This document shows positions 59,774-64,000 of a stretch of 64,000 nt of DNA, one piece after another; the first letter of the stretch is position 1; the number at the start of each line of letters is the position of its first letter. This DNA is from DAIDKA01 sp036521075 (GTDB taxonomy: Bacteria; Pseudomonadota; Gammaproteobacteria; Steroidobacterales; Steroidobacteraceae). The notes under the pieces were generated by a model. That model was not told the DNA's origin, did no database searches, and saw nothing but the letters and a program-made list of their open reading frames with translations. The translations under genes and the position numbers were made by a program. The stretch is from NCBI GenBank assembly GCA_036521075.1, contig DATDIL010000031.1, forward strand, positions 1-64,000, written 5' to 3'.

Positions 59774-61136
59774 ACGTTCGCTGCGATCCGGTCTGACGCT
59801 ACGCGTTCTGGCCGTTGCGCTGCTGCTGCTCATTCTGGATGGCATCTCCTGTTATGCACTGGCGGCACATTTCGCGAATCTGGCCTATGACCGCTGGTTG
59901 ATCGATGACGCGGGCTCATTGACGCAGGCATTGCGCGTCGAGGACGGCAAGGTCAATGTCCTGCTGCCGAGCGAGGCGGTCGCGATCTTCAAGTTCGACA
60001 ACTACGACCAGACTTTCTATCGCATCAGCACGGCGCAGGGCCGCACCCTGGCCAATGACGGTAATCTTCCGGATCTGCCGCCCGCCCACGACGGTAAACC
60101 GCGTCTGACGTCCATGACGATTGCGGGCGTGCCGCTACGCGTGGTCGCTATCGAAGCGAAGGTTGAAGGCACCGGCGAGGCAGTACGCCTGGTGGTCGGG
60201 GAGACCGTCAACAAGCGCGCGACGCTGCTGTCGGAGATCCTGCTCGAAATGGCGCTGCCGCAGCTGGGATTGCTGCTGGGCGCGCTGCTGTTCGTCCGCT
60301 TCGCCGTGGATCGGGGCTTAAGACCGCTGACCGTGGTTACCGCTGCAATTGAGAAGCGCGGCCAGGAGTTGCTGACGCCGGTGTCCGAAGCGGGGCTGCC
60401 GTTGGAAGCACGGATCCTTGTTACGCGCATCAATGAATTGCTGGGCAGGCTCGAGCAGACGATCACGGCCCAGCGACGCTTCGTGTCCGATGCCGCACAC
60501 CAGCTGCGCACCCCGCTCGCTGCCGTGTCACTGCAGGCCGAAACGGCGCAACGCAGTCTCGATGCCGAGTCGCGCAATCTGGCACTGCGCGGACTGCAGA
60601 CCTCGGTCGGTCGCGCGGGCCGCATCACACAGCAGTTGCTCGCCCTCGCCCGCTCCGGACCCGAAGCCGCGGCAGCCCGCACCCTCGCGCTACTGGACCT
60701 GGCCGCGCTGGCTCGAGCGGCTGGTGAAACCTGGATTGGCCCGGCGCTTGCCCGACACATGGATTTTGGCTTTGTCGCACCCGACCACGCGGTGATGGTG
60801 CTGGGACACGCGGGTCTGCTCGAAGAGCTCATCAATAACCTCATCGACAACGCCCTGCGCTACTGCCCCGAAGGCTCGAGCGTGACATTAACCGTATCCG
60901 CCACCCGCTCGCCGGAACTGGCCTTGAGCGACGATGGACCGGGCATCCCGGAGTCCGAGCGCGAGCGGGTCTTCGAACGCTTTCATCGCGGCGCCAGCGC
61001 CGAGACGGAAGGCTGCGGCCTGGGACTCGCCATAGTGCGCGAAATTGCCACGGTCCACGGGGCCACCGTACACGCCGAGGCCGGTCGTGAGAATCGCGGC
61101 ACCCGAATTGTCGTGAAGTTCCCGCGCCCGGCCTGA
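59766..61136 (+). CDS. Sensor histidine kinase (QseC-like)
   Basis: The 456-residue protein has two membrane helices (residues 8-30 and about 160-180) around a periplasmic sensor domain, then a HAMP-like region, the H-box RFVSDAAHQLRTPLAAVSLQ, and ATPase boxes NLIDNALRYCPEGSSV, DDGPGIPESERERVFERFHRG and GCGLGLAIVREIA. It phosphorylates the partner regulator. The signal is unknown. It overlaps the regulator gene by eight bases, so both form one unit. Confidence 0.94.
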   Translation: MPERSLRSGLTLRVLAVALLLLILDGISCYALAAHFANLAYDRWLIDDAGSLTQALRVEDGKVNVLLPSEAVAIFKFDNYDQTFYRISTAQGRTLANDGNLPDLPPAHDGKPRLTSMTIAGVPLRVVAIEAKVEGTGEAVRLVVGETVNKRATLLSEILLEMALPQLGLLLGALLFVRFAVDRGLRPLTVVTAAIEKRGQELLTPVSEAGLPLEARILVTRINELLGRLEQTITAQRRFVSDAAHQLRTPLAAVSLQAETAQRSLDAESRNLALRGLQTSVGRAGRITQQLLALARSGPEAAAARTLALLDLAALARAAGETWIGPALARHMDFGFVAPDHAVMVLGHAGLLEELINNLIDNALRYCPEGSSVTLTVSATRSPELALSDDGPGIPESERERVFERFHRGASAETEGCGLGLAIVREIATVHGATVHAEAGRENRGTRIVVKFPRPA

Positions 61137-61190
61137 TTCTTGCTGCGCCTTATCGGTGGGCCGACGGTTGCCCGGCGCTTAGGAGCACGC

Positions 61191-62435
61191 ATGACACAGG
61201 AATCCCTCACCTCCCGGGCCAAGCTGCAGGCGCGCCTGGAGGTGGTCACTGCCGAGCGTGACCGGCTTTCCAAGCTGCTGCGGGAGCGCGAGAGTGAGAA
61301 TGACCGAAAGAACTTCTTCGCCACTCTGGCCCATGAAATGCGCAATCCGCTCGCCACCATGCGCAGTGCCGTCCATATCCTGCGCATCGCCGGGAATGAC
61401 CAGGCGCTCACGCGGGCCGCGCGCGGCATGATCGAACGGCAGGTCAATCAGCTGGCGCGTCTGATCGAGGATCTGACCGATGTGGCGCATGTTGCGCAGG
61501 GGCATCTGGAATTACGGCGCGAGCGGGTCATGTTGGAGTCGCTGCTGCAGCGGGCCATTGAGGCCAACGGTGCCGTCCTGGAGAGCCGCCAGCAGCACTT
61601 GCGCGTGGACCTGCCCGCGGTGCCCGTATGGCTGTACGTGGACAGCCGGCGCATCGTGCAGGTGTTCGCGGGCATCCTGAACAACAGTTCCAAGTTCAGT
61701 CATGTCGGGGCCGAGATCCGCGTTACCGCCACCGAGGACGAGGAGGAAAAGTGTCTGGTAATCAGCATTTCCGATGATGGCGCCGGCATCTCCGACGAAG
61801 TTCTGCCGCAAGTGTTCGATCGGTTCACGCGCAATGGCAGCGGCACTCGCGACGCGCACGTGGGCTTGGGTATCGGCATGACCCTCGCCAAACGCCTGGT
61901 CGAGCTGCATGGCGGCCAGATTGCCGTCCATAGCGATGGGCCCGGCGAAGGCAGCACTTTCGTCGTACAGCTGAATCTGGCCCATGTGCAGGCGGTACGG
62001 GCCGCGCCGACGGCGACCGAATCGGTTGTCAACGACGCGGCGCGCAGCAGTGCGCGGGTGCTGATCGTGGATGATAACCGCGACGCCGCTCAGAGCCTGG
62101 CGCTCATGCTCGATCTGGAGGGCCACGAGGTGCGCACTGCCGCGGATGGGCTGGAAGCCTTGGAAGTCGCAGAGGTTTTCCGCCCGAAAGTCGTGCTGCT
62201 GGACATCGGCATGCCCGGAATCGACGGCTACGAGACCGCGCGTCGCCTGCGCGCCCGACCCTGGGCGAAGTCGGCACTCCTGTGCGCCCAGACGGGCTGG
62301 GGACAGGAGGACGACAAGCGCAAGGCACGCAGTGCCGGATTCGATCGCCACCTTGTCAAGCCCATTGACCCGGAGGAACTCAATCGCATCCTCGCCGAGG
62401 TGTGCGACGAAGGAAGGTCAGGCCTGAGTGCCTGA
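61191..62435 (+). CDS. Hybrid histidine kinase/response regulator without membrane segment
   Basis: The 414-residue protein begins with a coiled coil (RLEVVTAERDRLSKLLRERESEN), then the H-box FFATLAHEMRNPLATMRSAV, ATPase boxes NNSSKFSHVGAEI, DDGAGISDEVLPQVFDRF and GLGIGMTLAKRLVELHGG, and a C-terminal receiver domain (residues 290-410; VLIVDDNRDAAQSL, acceptor Asp in VVLLDIGMPGIDG). No sensor or membrane segment is seen, so the kinase may take its input from another protein. TAGGAG precedes the ATG at 61191. It follows the QseC-like gene by 54 bases. Confidence 0.92.
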   Translation: MTQESLTSRAKLQARLEVVTAERDRLSKLLRERESENDRKNFFATLAHEMRNPLATMRSAVHILRIAGNDQALTRAARGMIERQVNQLARLIEDLTDVAHVAQGHLELRRERVMLESLLQRAIEANGAVLESRQQHLRVDLPAVPVWLYVDSRRIVQVFAGILNNSSKFSHVGAEIRVTATEDEEEKCLVISISDDGAGISDEVLPQVFDRFTRNGSGTRDAHVGLGIGMTLAKRLVELHGGQIAVHSDGPGEGSTFVVQLNLAHVQAVRAAPTATESVVNDAARSSARVLIVDDNRDAAQSLALMLDLEGHEVRTAADGLEALEVAEVFRPKVVLLDIGMPGIDGYETARRLRARPWAKSALLCAQTGWGQEDDKRKARSAGFDRHLVKPIDPEELNRILAEVCDEGRSGLSA

Positions 62436-62463
62436 CCACGCTTCAGTGCAAGTTCTTCCGGGC

Positions 62464-62486
62464 GGCGCGTAAACTTTGCACGCGCC
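62464..62486 (+). terminator. Hairpin after the hybrid kinase gene
   Basis: GGCGCGT (62464-62470) pairs perfectly with ACGCGCC (62480-62486) around a nine-base loop. It lies 28 bases after the stop and is followed by TTCGCTCAATTCCTT. It may end the signalling operon. Confidence 0.55.
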
Positions 62487-62506
62487 TTCGCTCAATTCCT
62501 TGGGTC

Positions 62507-62875
62507 CTATTTGTCGCTGACCTCATGAATCGGCAATGCGCCGTGACTGGCCTGGCCGCCCTTGCGACCGGCCTGTGCCGCCAGTCCCGGATTCTGGGAG
62601 AAGCTGCGCTTCTCATCCGGCACGCTCTGGCCGCCCTTGCGACCCGCCTGAGCGGCGAGCTCCCGATTCTGGGAGAAGCTGCGCTTCTCGCCCGGTACGC
62701 TCTGACCGCCTTTGCGGCCTGCCTGCGCCGCAAGATCACGATTCTGCGAGAAGCTGCGTTTCGAATCGGGGACCGCCTTGCCGCCCATGCTGGCGATCTG
62801 CCGTTGACGTTCCTGGTTCATTGAAGCGAACCCACGATTGGAAGTTCGACCTTCCATACCTCTTGTCTGTGCCAT
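62507..62875 (-). CDS. KGG-repeat stress protein (YciG-like)
   Basis: The 122-residue protein is a low-complexity, basic protein with three near-identical units of 25 residues, each KRSFSQN...LAAQAGRKGGQSVP. This is the GxKGG repeat of YciG/GsiB-like general stress proteins, which are intrinsically disordered and made in stationary phase or desiccation. I chose the ATG at 62875 because AAAGGAGATCC precedes it; the reading frame is open to 62971. It ends facing the hybrid kinase gene and is the only desiccation-type protein of the window. Confidence 0.88.
   Translation of the reverse strand: MAQTRGMEGRTSNRGFASMNQERQRQIASMGGKAVPDSKRSFSQNRDLAAQAGRKGGQSVPGEKRSFSQNRELAAQAGRKGGQSVPDEKRSFSQNPGLAAQAGRKGGQASHGALPIHEVSDK
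62591..62815. repeat. Three 75-bp tandem repeats within the KGG protein gene
   Basis: The block beginning ATTCTGGGAGAAGCTGCG occurs at 62591 and 62666, and a variant at 62741, exactly 75 bases apart, each coding one 25-residue unit. The first two are nearly identical, the third diverged, which suggests copy-number change within the gene. Confidence 0.8.
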
Positions 62876-62974
62876 CTCCGGATCTCCTTTCTCGTAATGA
62901 GGAAGTACCAAGCCAGAACTGAAGCAAGACGCATGCCGCGCTGCCAGAAAAACCAAATTACTCGCCAACACCTA

Positions 62975-63036
62975 ACACTTTGAAAAAAGTGTACAAATGT
63001 CCTACAACGACGCGCAAATGTCCTACAGACGACGCG
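62975..63036. repeat. Hairpin and 21/22-bp direct repeat upstream of the KGG gene
   Basis: ACACTTT-gaaa-AAAGTGT is a perfect 7-bp stem at 62975-62992. Next to it, CAAATGTCCTACA followed by ACGACGCG or GACGACGCG appears twice in tandem (62994-63014 and 63015-63036). The site lies upstream of the KGG gene and after the ccmI-like gene. It may be a regulatory element or a REP-type unit. Confidence 0.5.
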
Positions 63037-63050
63037 GCTGCAAACTGCGT

Positions 63051-64000
63051 TCAGGGCGTCAGTCGATCGATGACAACATTGACGGCGCCCGTCCGGCCAA
63101 CATGATACGCCACTGAACCAAACGGGTCCCCGGTACGTGCCAGCGGGCCTCCGGACCCGGAGATGCGCGCGACGATTTCGACGTCCTGCCCGACCTGCAT
63201 GCCATGGCCCGCCAGCATGGCATCCGCCGAGGACAGTTCCACGGTTTGCGGGAAGTGCGCAGGCAGGCGTTTGACCGCCAGCGGCGGACCCGCGGCCCGG
63301 GGGTCACGCACGAAGACGAATAAGGGCGCATCGCTCTTGCCACCAGACTTAAGCGTAGGCGCAACAGTAATGTGGATGCGCACTCGGGCCGCCGCCGCGC
63401 CGGCTATGGGGGCAGCCGCGGCCGCGGCGGGGGGCGCGGCGCCAAGTGCCTGATCAATCGCCTTGATCTGCTGCTCAATGATGGGCCGTACATTGTCCGG
63501 TGGATTCTGCGCCAGCAAGGTGGTGAACCGTTCACGTGCCAGCGGCAGCTGCTTGCGCTGGATGGCAGATGCCGCACCGTAGAACAGCGCCTTCGGGGAG
63601 TGCGGATCCAGCCTCAGCGCCTTGTCCACCAGATCACCGGCCCGTCCGGCCAGCTGCGAATCATCCTCGGTGACCAGCGCCTCGGCCAAACCCAGCAATG
63701 CGTCGACGTTTTGGCCTTTGGCCAGCTGATTCGCGTGCTCATAGGCGCGCACGGCCAATGGTGTCTCCTCCAGCACGCTGTAGGAGCGACCCAGCAGCAG
63801 CCACCCGTTCAGGTCTTTCGGGTCCTTGGCGAGGCGTCGCGCCAGCGTGGCCACCATCGTTTGCGGTGAGCCATCGGCCGTCGCCGTCTTCGCGCTGGAC
63901 CAGTTCCAGTTGCTGAAAGTCGCGTAAAGACCTGAGGCGCCTGCGGCCAATACGATCAAGACGGCCAGTGCCATCAGCGGGGACCGTGGCGTTGGCGGAC
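63051..64000 (-). CDS. Cytochrome c biogenesis protein CcmI/CycH, C-terminal part (runs off right edge)
   Basis: The visible 316 or so codons encode a membrane helix (LAVLIVLAAGASGLYAT), TPR-type helices (LARRLAKDPKDLNGWLLLGRSYSVLEETPLAVRAYEHANQL), a proline/alanine linker and a beta-rich C-terminal domain with IHITVAPTL, PLFVFVRDP and VEIVARISGSG. This matches the second half of CcmI, which presents apocytochrome to the heme lyase in the periplasm. The frame is open through the edge of the window without a stop, so the internal ATG at 63974 is not the true start. Other ccm genes would be expected beyond 64000. Confidence 0.88.
   Translation of the reverse strand, partial: PPTPRSPLMALAVLIVLAAGASGLYATFSNWNWSSAKTATADGSPQTMVATLARRLAKDPKDLNGWLLLGRSYSVLEETPLAVRAYEHANQLAKGQNVDALLGLAEALVTEDDSQLAGRAGDLVDKALRLDPHSPKALFYGAASAIQRKQLPLARERFTTLLAQNPPDNVRPIIEQQIKAIDQALGAAPPAAAAAAPIAGAAAARVRIHITVAPTLKSGGKSDAPLFVFVRDPRAAGPPLAVKRLPAHFPQTVELSSADAMLAGHGMQVGQDVEIVARISGSGGPLARTGDPFGSVAYHVGRTGAVNVVIDRLTP

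Noticed and set aside
1..64000. CRISPR array, prophage or conjugative element
   Set aside because: No regularly spaced repeats, phage structural genes or transfer genes are seen; the only mobile traces are the transposase start at the left edge and the repeat scar near 20.4 kb.

Overview
The window is one stretch of GC-rich bacterial chromosome, almost fully coding, with about 66 protein genes and no rRNA, tRNA or CRISPR array that I could see. The gene set (RND pump with NodT-type outer membrane factor, OmpR-type two-component genes, UrcA protein, DipZ, UppP, an Aer-like chemoreceptor, PQQ alcohol dehydrogenase, CcmI) points to a Gram-negative gammaproteobacterium. The mix of UrcA, secreted Trp-Glu-Gly type hypothetical proteins, lignostilbene-dioxygenase-like enzymes and a LigM-like demethylase recalls the Steroidobacterales/Nevskiales/Xanthomonadales side of that class. 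This placement is inference from gene content only.

Layout. 0-1.1 kb: start of an IS1595-type transposase gene and a MazEF-type toxin-antitoxin pair behind AT-rich palindromes. 1.2-22 kb: an accessory metabolic region with two carotenoid oxygenases, three SDR-type genes (one broken), two aldo/keto reductases, a GST, two DoxX-like membrane proteins (one fused to DUF805), a secreted protease, an SGNH esterase, a glutathione peroxidase, a PQQ alcohol dehydrogenase and a tetrahydrofolate-dependent O-demethylase. 22-28.3 kb: an NRAMP-type transporter, then an osmotic or stress run (CsbD, a GIY-YIG-like protein, MscS, DUF1003, and an Opu-type ABC transporter with a substrate-binding/permease fusion). 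28.3-30.5 kb: ergothioneine genes egtB-egtD, converging on that transporter. 30.6-41 kb: stress and redox singletons (DsbA-like, Fe/Mn SOD, UrcA, CDGSH, YciI, amine oxidase, zwf, DUF4242/LysR pair). 41-46.1 kb: a minus-strand run of a/b hydrolase, NTF2-like, cupin, msrA, dipZ and msrB, which reads as an exported methionine-sulfoxide repair operon. 46.2-51.6 kb: chemoreceptor, 2OG oxygenase, UppP and a TPR membrane protein. 51.8-57.5 kb: a three-gene RND efflux operon, divergent from a signalling block (REC-HDOD protein, QseBC-like pair, hybrid kinase) that ends at 62.4 kb. The right edge holds a KGG-repeat stress protein and the C-terminal part of CcmI.

How the parts may work together. The left third looks suited to oxidative cleavage and demethylation of plant-derived aromatics or apocarotenoid-like compounds. 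The centre and right are dominated by thiol, oxidant and osmotic defence. The most interesting leads are the Opu/EgtU-like transporter beside egtBD with its domains in an unusual order, the msrA-dipZ-msrB operon with a methionine-rich segment in DipZ, a transglutaminase-fold protein with Tyr where the catalytic Cys should be, an Fe/Mn SOD with altered active-site second-shell residues, and several gene remnants that mark insertion or deletion points.
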